Assembly: GCA_028749475.1 (NCBI GenBank)
Contig: JAQVWN010000006.1
Span: 1 to 64,000, forward strand
DNA from: Thomasclavelia sp.
GTDB lineage: Bacteria; Bacillota_I; Bacilli_A; Erysipelotrichales; Coprobacillaceae
Direction of reading: 5' to 3'
Length of the DNA: 64,000 nucleotides
The translations under genes were made by a program, and so were the position numbers. Below are positions 33,604 to 48,200 of this stretch, one piece after another (the stretch's first letter is position 1; every line of letters begins with the position of its first letter). The notes under the pieces are model-generated. The model did no database searches, was not told where the DNA came from, and saw nothing but the letters and a program-made list of their open reading frames with translations.

Positions 33604-34971
33604 ATGTACGCAAAAAATGCATGGAAAGATTATACAACTAAACAATTAAAGGAAGTAAATGCTTTTAATGAAGATTATAAAGATTTTATTACTAAAGGTA
33701 AGACTGAAAGATTATGTGTTAAAGAAGCTTTAAGACTTGCTAAAGAAAAAGGATTTAAAGAACTTAGTAAATATAAGAAACTTAAAGCTGGTGATAAAAT
33801 ATACGCTATTAATAAAGATAAAAACATTGTCTTATTAGTAGTTGGTAAACAAGATACTAAAGAAGGATTTAGAATCTTAGGAGCGCATATTGACTCACCT
33901 AGATTAGATCTTAAACAAAATCCATTATATGAATCAGAAGGATTTGCTTTACTTGATACTCATTATTATGGAGGAGTAAAGAAATATCAATGGGTTACTA
34001 TTCCTCTTAGTTTAATCGGAGTAGTAATTAAAAAAGATGGGACATCTATTGATGTCAACATCGGTGAAGATGATAATGATCCAGTAGTCGGAATAAGTGA
34101 TTTATTAATTCACTTAGCAGCTGATCAAATGGATAAAAAAGCTAGTAAAGTAATTGAAGGCGAAGACTTAGACGTTACTGTTGGAAGTATTCCTTTAGAT
34201 AAGGAAGAAAAAGAAGCTGTTAAAGCTAACATCTTAAAACTATTAAAAGAAAAATATAACTTTGAAGAAGAAGATTTCTTATCTGCCGAAATAGAAGTAG
34301 TACCTTCTGGAAAAGCTCGAGACTATGGTTTAGATCGTAGTATGGTTTCTGGATATGGTCATGATGATCGAGTATGTGCTTATACATCACTTAGAGCTAT
34401 TCTAGAAATGGAAACACCTAAATATACTTCTTGTTGTATCTTAGTGGATAAAGAAGAAATTGGTTCAGTTGGAGCTACTGGAGCTCATTCATTATTCTTT
34501 GAAAATACTTTAGCTAAAGTATTAGCTAAACAAGGATATGATTCTTTCTTAGATATTAGAGAAGCGATTGAAAATAGTTCAATGCTTTCTAGTGATGTCT
34601 CAGCTGGTATTGATCCTTTATACCTTAGCGTAAGTGATAAAAAGAATGGGGCTTACCTTGGTAATGGAATTGTGTTTAATAAATATACCGGAGCTCGTGG
34701 TAAATCAGGAAGTAATGATGCTAGTCCTGAATACATGGCTAATCTTCGAAATATCTTAGATAAAAATAAAGTTCATTTTCAAACTGCTGAACTTGGTAGA
34801 GTAGACCAAGGTGGTGGAGGTACTATTGCATATATTTTAGGTAACTATAATATGAATGTTATTGATGCGGGAGTTGCAGTTTTAAACATGCATGCTCCAA
34901 TGGAAGTAGTATCTAAAGCAGATGTTTATGAAGCATATAAGGCTTATAAAGTATTCTTACTTGAAGCATAA
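33604..34971 (+). CDS. M18 family aminopeptidase
   Basis: 455 residues, a dinuclear zinc aminopeptidase acting in the cytosol on peptide N termini, with a preference for acidic or neutral residues in the family. Metal and active-site motifs: ILGAHIDSPRLDLKQ (His and Asp), GYGHDDRVCAY (Asp), LVDKEEIGSVGATGAHS (catalytic Glu pair), and the C-terminal AVLNMHAPMEV (His). Length and order match bacterial M18 enzymes of Firmicutes. The ATG has GGAGGT 7 bases upstream. Monocistronic between terminators. Confidence 0.93.
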   Translation: MYAKNAWKDYTTKQLKEVNAFNEDYKDFITKGKTERLCVKEALRLAKEKGFKELSKYKKLKAGDKIYAINKDKNIVLLVVGKQDTKEGFRILGAHIDSPRLDLKQNPLYESEGFALLDTHYYGGVKKYQWVTIPLSLIGVVIKKDGTSIDVNIGEDDNDPVVGISDLLIHLAADQMDKKASKVIEGEDLDVTVGSIPLDKEEKEAVKANILKLLKEKYNFEEEDFLSAEIEVVPSGKARDYGLDRSMVSGYGHDDRVCAYTSLRAILEMETPKYTSCCILVDKEEIGSVGATGAHSLFFENTLAKVLAKQGYDSFLDIREAIENSSMLSSDVSAGIDPLYLSVSDKKNGAYLGNGIVFNKYTGARGKSGSNDASPEYMANLRNILDKNKVHFQTAELGRVDQGGGGTIAYILGNYNMNVIDAGVAVLNMHAPMEVVSKADVYEAYKAYKVFLLEA

Positions 34972-34973
34972 AT

Positions 34974-35003
34974 AAAAAGATGTAGAAATCTACATCTTTT
35001 TTT
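34974..35003. terminator. Bidirectional terminator between convergent genes
   Basis: Stem AAAAAGATGTAGA / TCTACATCTTTTT with A and T runs on both sides. Confidence 0.85.
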
Positions 35004-35643
35004 CGTCTTCAAGATATTTAATTACATCTTTTAATGATGGTAAAATCTTTGTAATCATTTCTTTATTAGAAGGTTCTTTCATATCGGGAATACAGATTAC
35101 TTTTAGCCCAGCATCATAGGCCGCTCTACTTCCATTTTCACTATCTTCTAAGACTAAACATTCATCTTTAGAATTTTTAGATTTACTAGCTGCCTTAATA
35201 AAGATATCGGGGCTAGGTTTACCATGTTTTACTTCTGTTCCGTAAGTAAAAAAGTCAAAATAACTAACGACATTATTATTGGTTAAAATAGTTAAAGCTC
35301 TTTCTTTATTAGAAGAAGAAGCCAACATTATTTCATAATTATTTTTCTTTAAATAATCTAATAATTCATTAGCTCCGGGTTTTAAATCAATTCCTTTACT
35401 TATATACTCTTTTGATTTTCCTTTTTGGAAAGTTAAACCTTCTTCCATCGTAATTGGTAAATCAAATTCTTTTATTAATTGAGTCATATTACCAGTAGCT
35501 GTTTGACCACTATAGTGCATGGCATAGTCTTTTAAATCCATAACCTTATCATATTTAGCTAGTAAATCGACATAGACTTGATAACACATTTCTTCACTAT
35601 CAATTAATAATCCATCTAAATCAAAAATAATTGTTTTAATCAT
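34990..35643 (-). CDS. HAD-superfamily phosphatase, beta-phosphoglucomutase-like
   Basis: 217 residues starting MIKTIIFDLDGLLIDSEE: motif I D-x-D followed by the L-L-I-D-S-E typical of beta-phosphoglucomutase-like HAD enzymes with a C1 helical cap. Motif II is IMLASSSNKERA, and motifs III/IV are GKPSPDIF and CLVLEDSENGSRAAYDAGL. The substrate is not predictable (sugar phosphates are usual). It converges on the M18 gene and is transcribed away from the S41 protease gene. Confidence 0.92.
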   Translation of the reverse strand: MIKTIIFDLDGLLIDSEEMCYQVYVDLLAKYDKVMDLKDYAMHYSGQTATGNMTQLIKEFDLPITMEEGLTFQKGKSKEYISKGIDLKPGANELLDYLKKNNYEIMLASSSNKERALTILTNNNVVSYFDFFTYGTEVKHGKPSPDIFIKAASKSKNSKDECLVLEDSENGSRAAYDAGLKVICIPDMKEPSNKEMITKILPSLKDVIKYLEDEKKM

Positions 35644-35748
35644 ATTATTACCTCATAAATTAGTATATCACAACAATCCCTACTTGTAGGTTATGATAGA
35701 TGAATTTAGAGTATATTTATGATAGAATAATGTACACGAGGTAAATGC

Positions 35749-37188
35749 ATGGATGATTTTATAAGACCAAATAGAGAACCAGAAAAACCTAAGAAGAAAT
35801 TAAATAAAAACATTCTAATTATAATTGGAATGGTAATATGTATTATCATTGGATACTTACTAGGAACTTTCGTTACCAATAACGCTAGTACGGTAACTAA
35901 TAATAATAGTAACGTCACTCAAGAAGTGTATGAAATACTTAAAAATAATTGGGTTAATACAACTGGTGAAAAAGTAGATCTAACTAAATCATCATCTAAA
36001 GGAATGGTTAATTCTTTAGGTGATTCCCATTCTGAATATTTAACTAGTGAAGAAGCTAGTGAATTTAATGAAAGCGTGGATGGAAATTATAAAGGGATTG
36101 GAGTTACTTTCGGTACAATTAGTGCTGGGGCAATAGTAACTAAAGTAGCTGATAATTCTCCAGCTAGTAAAGCGGGAATTGAAATCGGGGATATCATTAC
36201 TAAAGCTGATGATAATTCTTTAGCTGGATTAACTAGTGAAAAGATTAAAGAAAAAATTAGAGGCGATGAAGGAACTACTATTAAGTTAACTCTTAGTAGA
36301 GAAGGAAAAAATATTGAAGTTAATTGTAGTAGAGCTTCTGTTTCTACTGCTGTTAAATATGAAATAAGAGAAAGTAATAAAATTAAATTTGGTTATATTG
36401 AAATAACTACTTTTGGTTCAACTACCGGTACGGAAGTTAAGGCAGCTCTTAAGAAGTTTAAAGAAAATAATGTTGATAACTTAGTTATTGATTTAAGAGA
36501 TAATGGAGGAGGGTATGTTAGTGCGGCTTCCGACTTATTGAATCTATTTTTAACTAGTGATCAAATTGAATATCGTTATCAAGAAAAAAGTGGACCAGAA
36601 AAAGTTATTAAAGCGGATAGCGATGATAACTATGAATTCTCTAATGGTTATATCTTAGTTAATGAAAATACAGCTAGTGCTAGTGAAATGACTGCTGGAA
36701 CTCTCCAACAAACATTAAAATATAAATTAATAGGAACCCAAACCTATGGTAAAGGTTCAATGCAAACTCAAAAGACTTTATCTGATGGTTCAGTCCTTAA
36801 ATATACTTTTGCAAAATGGTCATTACCGGACGGTACTTCAATTAATAGTAAGGGACTTACTCCTGATGTTAAAATTGAAAATACTTCTTTAGATGGAATA
36901 AGTGGTAAAGAAGTTAAAAAGACTTACTCAATTGATCAAGTTAGTAATCGAATAAAAGATATGCAAAAGATGTTAAATATTTTAGGTTATAATTGTGGTA
37001 GAGAAGATGGTTATTTTTCAGAAGGTACGGCTAATGCTTTAAAACAATTTGAAACTGCTAAAGGATTAACAGTTGATGGTCAGTATACTGAAAGTGATCG
37101 TGTAGTTATTTTAAGTAGTATTTATAAATATATAGCTAATTCAGATAATGATAATCAATATAAGAAGTTATTAGAATTAATTAAATAA
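35749..37188 (+). CDS. S41 family carboxy-terminal processing protease with PDZ and peptidoglycan-binding domains
   Basis: 479 residues. One N-terminal membrane anchor (about 24-44), then a PDZ domain (about 95-180, YKGIGVTFG ... ASKAGIEIGDIITKAD). The S41 domain follows, with the catalytic Ser in NENTASASEMTAGTLQQ and Lys in IGTQTYGKGSMQT. The C-terminal about 80 residues form a peptidoglycan-binding-1 domain (DMQKMLNILGYNCGREDGYF ... GLTVDGQYTES). This is the CtpA/CtpB type, which trims extracytoplasmic proteins near the cell wall. The start has ACGAGGT upstream. Confidence 0.94.
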   Translation: MDDFIRPNREPEKPKKKLNKNILIIIGMVICIIIGYLLGTFVTNNASTVTNNNSNVTQEVYEILKNNWVNTTGEKVDLTKSSSKGMVNSLGDSHSEYLTSEEASEFNESVDGNYKGIGVTFGTISAGAIVTKVADNSPASKAGIEIGDIITKADDNSLAGLTSEKIKEKIRGDEGTTIKLTLSREGKNIEVNCSRASVSTAVKYEIRESNKIKFGYIEITTFGSTTGTEVKAALKKFKENNVDNLVIDLRDNGGGYVSAASDLLNLFLTSDQIEYRYQEKSGPEKVIKADSDDNYEFSNGYILVNENTASASEMTAGTLQQTLKYKLIGTQTYGKGSMQTQKTLSDGSVLKYTFAKWSLPDGTSINSKGLTPDVKIENTSLDGISGKEVKKTYSIDQVSNRIKDMQKMLNILGYNCGREDGYFSEGTANALKQFETAKGLTVDGQYTESDRVVILSSIYKYIANSDNDNQYKKLLELIK

Positions 37189-37214
37189 AAAAGGTAATTC
37201 TATTACCTTTTTTA
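37186..37214 (+). terminator. Terminator after the S41 protease gene
   Basis: Stem AAAAAAGGTAAT / ATTACCTTTTTT, 2-base to 4-base loop, T run. Confidence 0.85.
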
Positions 37215-37237
37215 GTCTATGAAGGGAGGAATAAAAG

Positions 37238-39202
37238 ATGTTTGAACTACATTCAGAGTATAAACCAGCTGGTGATCAAATCGAAGCTATAGATGAGTTA
37301 GTAGATGGTATTAATGAAGGAAAGAAGTATCAAGTATTACTAGGGGTTACCGGTTCTGGTAAGACTTTTACAATGGCTAATGTCATTGAAAGAACTAATA
37401 AACCAACTTTAGTATTAGCTCATAATAAAACTTTAGCTGGACAATTATATAGTGAATTAAAAGAATTCTTTCCTAATAATCGAGTAGAATATTTTGTCTC
37501 TAACTTCGATTTTTATCAACCAGAAGCCTATATTCCCGGAAGAGACTTATATATTGATAAAAACACTAAAACTAATTATGAAATTGAAATGCTTAGAAGT
37601 GCAGCAATGAATTCTTTAATTGAAAGAGATGATGTCATCGTAGTAGCTTCAGTTGCATCTATTTATGGATTAGGTAATCCTGAGCAATATAAAGAGATGG
37701 TTTTTTCAATTCGTTTAGATCAAGAAATAAATCGAAGAGAATTACTAACTTATTTAGTTGATCGTCAATATCAACGTAATGATATTGAACAATCAAAAGG
37801 AACTTTTAGAGTAAGAGGCGATGTTATTGAAATCGTTCCTGGCCACACTGAAAGTTGGTTAATTAGAATTGAATTATTTGGTGACACCGTTGAAAGAATC
37901 AGCGAAGTTGATCCTTTAACTGGCGCTTTACTCGGTAGTTATTCAACTTATACAATTTATCCAGCTTATGGCTATGTCACAAAGAAGGAACAGATGCTTC
38001 ACGCCTGTGACACTATCGATGAAGAATTAAAAGATAGATTAGAATACTTTAAAGAAGAATCTAAACCTTTAGAATATGAAAGACTAGATCAAAGAACTAG
38101 ACATGATGTTGAGATGTTAAGAGAAGTTGGAATGTGCCCAGGAATCGAAAACTATTCAAGACATATTGATGGAAGAAAACCTGGTCAAAGACCATATACA
38201 TTAATGGATTACTTTCCTAAAGATTTTCTATTGATTGTTGATGAATCACATGTCATGTTGCCCCAAGTTAGAGGAATGTTTAATGGTGATCGGGGAAGAA
38301 AACAAACTCTTGTTGAATATGGTTTTAGACTTCCTAGTGCAATGGACAATCGACCATTAAACTTTGATGAATTTACAGATATTATTAATCAATGTATTTG
38401 TGTATCCGCTACTCCTGGTGATTGGGAACTAGAACAAGTAAACAATCATGTAGTTGAACAAATTATTCGTCCAACTGGATTGTTGGATCCAGAAGTAGAA
38501 GTAAGACCGATTAAAGGTCAAATAGATGATATCGTGGATGAAATTCATGAAAGAGAAAAGAAAAATGAAAGAGTTCTTATTACAACCCTTACTAAAAGAA
38601 TGGCTGAAGAACTTAGTGCTTTTCTTAAAGAAATGGGAATTAAAGTTCAATACTTACACTCTGATACTAAGACTTTAGAAAGAACAGAAATCTTAAGAGA
38701 TTTAAGACTTGGTAAGTATGATGTCTTAGTAGGGATTAATCTATTAAAAGAAGGATTAGATTTACCAGAAGTATCTTTGGTATGTATTTTAGATGCTGAT
38801 AAAGAAGGATTCTTACGTTCAAGAAGAGCTTTAATTCAAACTATTGGACGAGCTGCTCGTAATAGTAATGGTAAAGTTATCATGTATGGTGATAATATGA
38901 CTGACTCGATGAAAGAAGCTATCGATGAAACTAGAAGAAGAAGAACTCTTCAACAAGAATATAATAAAGAACATAATATAACTCCTAAAACTATCATTAA
39001 AGAAGTTCGTGAAGCAATCCATGGCCAAGAAAACATGGAAGAAGCGATTAAACTTACGAAGAAGGGTAAAGTCACTAAGAAAAATAAAGAACAAGTTCTT
39101 AAGGATTTAGAAGCTCAAATGAAAGAAGCTGCTAAAGTATTAGACTTTGAAAGAGCGATGGAACTACGTGACATTATTATGGAAATAAAGAATGAAAATT
39201 AA
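37238..39202 (+). CDS. uvrB: Excinuclease ABC subunit B
   Basis: Damage-verification helicase of nucleotide excision repair; 654 residues, full length. Walker A is G36-VTGSGKT43, the beta-hairpin region is [19 protein letters not shown], the DEAD-like box is LLIVDESHV, and the helicase motif VI is QTIGRAARN. The C-terminal UVR domain ([21 protein letters not shown]), which contacts UvrC, is present. GGGAGG precedes the start. It overlaps the next gene by 11 bases and heads a uvrB-cca-uvrA-hprK-lgt operon. Confidence 0.98.
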   Translation: MFELHSEYKPAGDQIEAIDELVDGINEGKKYQVLLGVTGSGKTFTMANVIERTNKPTLVLAHNKTLAGQLYSELKEFFPNNRVEYFVSNFDFYQPEAYIPGRDLYIDKNTKTNYEIEMLRSAAMNSLIERDDVIVVASVASIYGLGNPEQYKEMVFSIRLDQEINRRELLTYLVDRQYQRNDIEQSKGTFRVRGDVIEIVPGHTESWLIRIELFGDTVERISEVDPLTGALLGSYSTYTIYPAYGYVTKKEQMLHACDTIDEELKDRLEYFKEESKPLEYERLDQRTRHDVEMLREVGMCPGIENYSRHIDGRKPGQRPYTLMDYFPKDFLLIVDESHVMLPQVRGMFNGDRGRKQTLVEYGFRLPSAMDNRPLNFDEFTDIINQCICVSATPGDWELEQVNNHVVEQIIRPTGLLDPEVEVRPIKGQIDDIVDEIHEREKKNERVLITTLTKRMAEELSAFLKEMGIKVQYLHSDTKTLERTEILRDLRLGKYDVLVGINLLKEGLDLPEVSLVCILDADKEGFLRSRRALIQTIGRAARNSNGKVIMYGDNMTDSMKEAIDETRRRRTLQQEYNKEHNITPKTIIKEVREAIHGQENMEEAIKLTKKGKVTKKNKEQVLKDLEAQMKEAAKVLDFERAMELRDIIMEIKNEN

Positions 39203-40551
39203 GGTTGAATTAGATAGTTTAGGAAAGAAAATCTTAGATGATATTGAAAGTAATGGAGGGAAAGTATATTTAGTTGGTGGTTTAATTCGAGATTTAGTTA
39301 TAAATGGTAAAAGTGATTATCATGATATTGATGTGGAAATTTTTAACATGGAATTAAATACTTTAGAAGCTATCCTTTCTAAGTATGGGGATGTTAAAAC
39401 GGTTGGTAAATCATTTGGTATTTTAAAAGTATCAACTCTTAAAAACTATGATTTTGCACTTCCAAGAATAGAAGCTAAAACTGGGAAAACCCATAAAGAT
39501 TTTGATGTAACAGTTGATAAAGATTTATCTTTACAAAAAGCTAGTATTCGAAGAGATATAACTATTAATGCTTTAATGTATGAATATTCTACAAGAGAAG
39601 TATTAGACTTTTATCATGGCTTAGAAGATGTAAAGCATCATACTATTAGATTAGTAAACAAAGATACTTTTAAAGAAGATCCTTTAAGAGTTCTTCGCGT
39701 AGCCCAGTTTGCATCTCGCCTAGAATTCACTGTTGAACCGATAACACTAAAGGAATGTAGGACGATGGTTCAACAAGGAATGTTAAAAGATTTATCAAAT
39801 GAAAGAATCTTTGAAGAATATAATAAACTATTAACTTCTTCTAGACCTTCCATTGGATTAAAGTTTTTAAATGAAATTAATGCTCTACCTAGATGTTTAC
39901 AAGCCTTGCAACATACTCGTCAAAGATTAGATTTTCATCCAGAAGGTAATGTTTTAAATCATACAATCTTAGTCGTTGATCTAGCAGCTTTATGTAAAAA
40001 CAAAACTAGTAATCCTTTAGGATTTATGTGGGGTGCCTTGTTACATGATATTGGTAAACCCGTAGTAACTTCTATCGAAGGGCATGCCCCAAGGCATGCA
40101 GAAGTAGGACTAGATGTTTTTAATGAGGAAATGAATAGGATTATTCAAGGTGATGATTTAAAAAAATATATTAAAACTATGATAAAATATCATATGCGCT
40201 TATCTACAATGTCTAGAAGAAACTCATCAGACTATAAATATCTAGTCTTACTTAGTAAGATTAAAGGTGTTATGCCTTTAAATGATTTAGTCTTAATGAC
40301 TAAATGTGATAAACTAGGAAGGCTAAGAGATGGTCATAAAGATATAGAGGTTTTAAACTCATATCTTGATGATAAGATTAATAGATTAGGAGACACGGCT
40401 TTAGATCCTTATATTTCCGGTGAAGACCTATTTGAACTAGGAGTTAAACAAGGACCTAAATTTAAAGAATTAATTGATTGGAGTTATGACTTACAAATGA
40501 GAAAACACTCCAAAGAAGATATAATAAGGATGTTAAAAGAGGAGGTAGAAA

Positions 40552-40562
<11 letters not shown>
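39192..40562 (+). CDS. cca: CCA-adding tRNA nucleotidyltransferase with HD domain
   Basis: 456 residues. The class II nucleotidyltransferase head has GGLIRDLVI and the metal-binding D-x-D in YHDIDVEIF; then [12 protein letters not shown], the nucleotide-recognition motif [15 protein letters not shown] and [13 protein letters not shown]. An HD phosphohydrolase domain follows (HTILVVDL ... [15 protein letters not shown]). It completes or repairs tRNA 3' ends; poly(A) polymerase activity is a less likely alternative. It overlaps uvrB and uvrA by 11 bases each, an unusual insertion in the uvrBA pair. Confidence 0.92.
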
Positions 40563-43374
<2,812 letters not shown>

Positions 43375-43383
43375 GAGGAATTT

Positions 43384-44337
43384 ATGGAAAAATCAATTAC
43401 TGTTAGAGAGTTATTTGATGATTTATTTGAAACAAAAAGAATTACCGGTAATGATGATTCTGAAAACAGAAGAGTTTATGTTTCAGAAATAAACAGACCA
43501 GGTTTTGAACTTGCTGGTTTCTTTAAACATACAGAATTTAAAAGAATTATCATTTTAGGAGATAAAGAATTTGCATTTATTGAAGAAATGAGCAGTACTG
43601 CTCAAAAAGAAATCTTTTCAGTTCTTATTAATGATGATCTTCCTTGTATTGTCATCTGTAAAGGACATACTTGTCCTAAAATACTAGAAGAAACAGCTAA
43701 TAAAAAGAACTTTCCTATTTATGTTACCGACAGTGCTACTGGAAGAGTATCAATTGAACTTACCAATCGTTTAGATGAAGTACTTGCTCCAGAAACATTA
43801 ATTCATGGGGTGTTCTTAAACATCTATGGTAAAGGAGTAATTATTAAAGGAGAATCTGGAATTGGTAAATCTGAGATAGCCTTAGAACTTGTAAAAAGAG
43901 GACATCTATTAGTTGCTGATGATGCTGTAGAAATATATCATATTGGGCGTAGTATTATTGGTAAAGCTCCAAAAGTATTAACTAACTTATTAGAAATTAG
44001 AGGAGTAGGAGTTATTGATGTCTCTAAGATGTTTGGGATTGCTTCTATAATTGATCGGGATAAAGTTGATTTAATTATTCAATTAGATAGATGGGTACCA
44101 TCTAGAGAATATACTAGAGTAACTGTTGAAGAAGATGATTCTTCAGAAATGCTTCTAGGAGCTAGTATTCCTAAGGTAGTTGTACCAGTATCATCAGGAC
44201 GTAATATGTCAGTTATTATTGAAACTGCTGTTATGAATATTCGACTTAGAGAAAGTGGAGTAGATTCTTCTAAAGAATTCGTTGATCGAATTATTCAAAA
44301 TATTGATGATAATAAGAAAAAAGAAGGAAACATGTAA
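43384..44337 (+). CDS. hprK: HPr kinase/phosphorylase
   Basis: Phosphorylates Ser46 of HPr to drive carbon catabolite repression, and reverses it. 317 residues. The N-terminal domain runs to about 130; catalytic His141 precedes the P-loop G156-ESGIGKS163, and the signature EIRGVGVIDVSKMFG follows at about 207. The stop is directly followed by lgt (0-base gap), as in many Firmicutes. This implies a working PTS with HPr in the organism. Confidence 0.97.
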   Translation: MEKSITVRELFDDLFETKRITGNDDSENRRVYVSEINRPGFELAGFFKHTEFKRIIILGDKEFAFIEEMSSTAQKEIFSVLINDDLPCIVICKGHTCPKILEETANKKNFPIYVTDSATGRVSIELTNRLDEVLAPETLIHGVFLNIYGKGVIIKGESGIGKSEIALELVKRGHLLVADDAVEIYHIGRSIIGKAPKVLTNLLEIRGVGVIDVSKMFGIASIIDRDKVDLIIQLDRWVPSREYTRVTVEEDDSSEMLLGASIPKVVVPVSSGRNMSVIIETAVMNIRLRESGVDSSKEFVDRIIQNIDDNKKKEGNM

Positions 44338-45150
44338 ATGCAATTATTTCCAGATAGTAAAACATTTATTGAATTAGGTCCTTTATCTATTCAATGGTAT
44401 GCATTATTGATCCTAACAGGAGCGATAATAGCTTATCTATTAGGTCAATATAATTTTAAAAAGTTAGGTTATAATAAAGAAATTCTTTCTGACTATTTCT
44501 TTGGTTTAATGGCTGTAGGAATTATTGGAGCTAGAATTTGGTATGTCATCTTTATGTGGCAAGAATTATATGCTGCTCATCCTGAAGAAATAATAATGAT
44601 TAATCATGGTGGTTTAGCTATTCAAGGTGGAATTGTCTTTGGTTTAATCTTTAGTTATTGGTATTTTAAAAAGAAAAATATTTCTTTTTTAGAAGCTGGT
44701 GACGCTATTATGCCAGGAGTCTTAATTGCTCAAGCTTTTGGGCGTTGGGGAAACTTCTTTAATCAAGAAGCTCATGGTGGAGAAGTATCATTAAAGTTCT
44801 TAAAATCTCTTCATTTACCTAATTTTATTATTGAGGGTATGCATATTGATGGAGTTTATTATCATCCAACATTTTTATATGAGTCAGTTGGATGTGTAAT
44901 TGGTTTTTTATTAATTATTTTGGTAGTTAGAAAACTAGCTAATAAAACTGGATATGAGTTCTTTAGTTATTTTATTTGGTATGGAATCATTAGATTTTTT
45001 ATTGAAGGACTTAGAACTGATAGTTTATATTTCTTAGGGCTTAGAATGGCTCAACTAACTTCCATTGCATTTATAATACTAGGAATAATTGGTTTCATTT
45101 ATGTATATAAATGGGAACCTCCTAAAAAAAGATCTTATAAACCCGATTAA
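44338..45150 (+). CDS. lgt: Prolipoprotein diacylglyceryl transferase
   Basis: Integral membrane enzyme adding diacylglycerol to the lipobox cysteine of prolipoproteins. 270 residues, about seven membrane segments. The signature FGRWGNFFNQEAHGG is present, with GARIWYVIF and the C-terminal LRTDSLYFLG. It would modify the lipoproteins in this window (12916, 14009, 21919). Last gene of the uvrB operon, with a terminator right after. Confidence 0.96.
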   Translation: MQLFPDSKTFIELGPLSIQWYALLILTGAIIAYLLGQYNFKKLGYNKEILSDYFFGLMAVGIIGARIWYVIFMWQELYAAHPEEIIMINHGGLAIQGGIVFGLIFSYWYFKKKNISFLEAGDAIMPGVLIAQAFGRWGNFFNQEAHGGEVSLKFLKSLHLPNFIIEGMHIDGVYYHPTFLYESVGCVIGFLLIILVVRKLANKTGYEFFSYFIWYGIIRFFIEGLRTDSLYFLGLRMAQLTSIAFIILGIIGFIYVYKWEPPKKRSYKPD

Positions 45151-45168
45151 AATCGGGTTTTTATTTTT
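45139..45168 (+). terminator. Terminator of the uvrB-lgt operon
   Basis: Stem AAACCCGAT / ATCGGGTTT with a TAAA loop and T run. Confidence 0.85.
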
Positions 45169-45195
45169 GACAAACTATAAGCAAAAAGATAACTA

Positions 45196-45204
45196 TGTTA
45201 TAAT
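45196..45204 (+). promoter_or_regulatory. Extended -10 promoter of the amidase gene
   Basis: TGTTATAAT, 31 bases before the start codon. A TTGACA at 45167 is too far (26-bp gap) to be its normal -35. Confidence 0.5.
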
Positions 45205-45235
45205 GAAAGTAGTCTTTTGAAGGGAAGTGTTTTTA

Positions 45236-48200
45236 ATGAGAAAATTTTTAAGTGTTTTAATTGTTTTTATGATGGTCTTTTCTATGCATGTAAACGTAAG
45301 CGCTAACAGCGATTATGATGTCATAGTCAATGATCCTAATGCGGACGCTAATCAAGATTTAGCGGAAGATTTAGTTACTCAACAAGATCAGTCAACTCTT
45401 GATGAATCTAAAGTTCCTTCAGCAAGGGAAGTTTATAGTGGATATAATCGTAGTGGAAATTATATCTTAAGAGTAAATAATAATCAAATTAGGAATGCTT
45501 ATACTAGAGATGGACCAATATACGTAACTTCTAATGAAAGAATAAATCCTACTTGGTCTAATGTAAATGAAAGAGTGGAAGTAGTTAATATTGGTAATGA
45601 ACTATTTTCAACTAAGAGTGTTCAAACCATCTACTCTCAACCTTTCACTGCTGGTGGATACTTTAGCACTGGTAAAAAGTTACCGGTAGGTAGTTATAAA
45701 GCAACTAAACAAGTAAAAAATATGGTTTATATTACTAGCGATTATGGTAATGGTTGGATTAGTATCTCTAACGGAAACTTTGCTTGGGGTACTACTTCTA
45801 TTGGCGGAGTAAATGGTGTAGCCACATACGTAAAGATGATACCAGCTAGTAACACTTACACTAGACCAGGAAATAAAATGAATCCAACATTTGTGACAAT
45901 TCATAATACTGGTTCTACTGGTAGTGGAGCTAATGCTAGAGCTCACGCTAATCTTCAATATGCTGGTAATAGTCGTCAAGCATCTTGGCACTTTACCGTT
46001 GATAATACTCAAATATGGCAATCTATTCCGATGAATGAAGTGGCTTATCATGCTGGTGATGGTTCAATGCAAGGTAACATGAATACTATCGCCATTGAAA
46101 TTTGTGAAAATAGTGATGGTAATTATCGTCAAGCGGAAGTAAATGCTGCAAAGTTAACGGCGAAGATTTTATGGATGAATAACTTACCATCCAACGCTGT
46201 TAGAATGCATCGTGATTGGTCAGGTAAAACTTGTCCAGCCAATATGATTAAGGGTACTAAAAATTCTATGGGATGGACTAACTTCTGTAATTTAGTAGCC
46301 AGTGAATATCGTAAATTAGGAGCAACTCCTAATCATACTAGTGCAACTCAAAATCATACCGGTGATTCAACTGGTAAAGCATCTAATGCACCAACCTTAA
46401 AATATAGTGCAAATAATTGTATTACTGGTTGGGGTGGTACTGTTACTGAACCTAATACTGCCGGATCTACTGGTAGATCACTTGATTTATATCAATTAAA
46501 ACTTAATTTATCTAATGTTAATAAATCAGCTTATATCAGTGGAAAAGTATATGAAAGAGATAAAGGTTGGGTTGAATATGAAAACACTAATGGAGTAACT
46601 GTTGGTACTGATGGTCGCCCAATGACTAAGATTAATTTTGCCGCCTATAATATTAATGGCTACAAACTTCAATATCGTGTTCACTCAGCTAATGTTGGTT
46701 GGATGAATTGGGTTGATGCTGGAAATGATGCTGGTTCTGGCAATAACACTATTCAAGCTGTTGATTTTAGATTAGTAGCAGATAGTAGTGTGGAAGACAA
46801 TACACCACATATTTATTACACTTCCCATACTGCTAATGTTGGTTGGAGCGGAAATAGAACTGCGGGACAAACTGCTGGAAGTACTAGTGGAAGTAACGAT
46901 CTACAAGCTTTCACTATTGGATTTGATAATTTAACAGGAGTTAATCTAAATGCTAAAGTTTATGATAAAACTAATGGATGGACTACTTACAATAATGTCA
47001 CAGGATCAACAACAATTGGTACTACTGGTAAATCATTATCATTAAAGGCATTTAAATTAAGTGCGACAGGTAATGTTGGGGAAAACGTTTATCAATATCG
47101 AGCATATATCCAAGGTTCAGGTTGGACCGAGTGGCAAAATATGTTAGATGCTAGTAGTCAAGTTGGTAGTGAGTCTGGTAATAATATTTTAGCCATTCAA
47201 GCTAATATCATTCCTATTATTCATATGACAGGTGTAGCTTTTGAAAAGAGTAGTTATGATGTTGAACATACTTCATCAGTAGCAACGAAATTAATATATC
47301 AACCTACTAATACAACTGATAGCCGTGCTGCTTCATACACTAGTAGTAATACTGCTATTGCGACAGTCAGTGATAAGGGAATAGTTACAGGAATAAAAGA
47401 AGGACAAACAACTATTACTGCGAAGGTAGGAAGTTTTACAACTTCAACTACTATTAACGTCATTAAACAAACTCCAGTCGTAAACTATACTGCCCATGTA
47501 TCAAGTGTTGGATGGCAAGGTTATAAAACTTCTGGTTATGCTGGAACAACAGGACAATCAAAAAGTGTTGAAGCAATCAAAATGAAACTTTCTAACACTG
47601 CTGATTATAGTGGCTCAATAAGTTATCAAGCTTATTGCCAAAATAAAGGATGGGTAACTGTTGGAGGCGATGATGGGGTTTCAGGAACTACTGGTCAGTC
47701 TCTAAGAATGGAAGCAATGCGAGTTCAACTTTCAGGTGATATTGCAAGTGCATATGATGTTTATTATCGAACTCATATTCAAAGCTTTGGATGGACTGAT
47801 TGGGCTAAAGACAATGAAATATCAGGTTCAATGGGTTATGGTTATCGTCTTGAAGCTTATGAAGTAAAACTGGTTAAGAAAGCTGGTAGTCTTCCAGGAG
47901 CGACTACAACTAAATATCATGAAACTTTAGTAGCGTATTCAGGACACCAACAAAATGTTGGAAACCTTGCAAAAGTTTATGATGGTTCTTCTTTAGGACA
48001 AACAGGTAAGTCTCAAAGACTTGAAGCTATTCGTTTAACTCTTCCAAAAGTATATGCTGATAAAAATTTAAGTGGATCAATTAGATATCGAGTTCATGTT
48101 CAAAATACTGGCTGGCAATCATATAAAACAGATGGTGCTTTAGCTGGTACTACTGGTAAAGGACTTCGTCTAGAAGCAATTCAAATTGAGCTTACAGGTG

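Noticed and set aside
45680-46051. 123-codon minus-strand open frame
   Set aside because: Antisense to the zinc amidase domain, which is strongly supported; no start signal.
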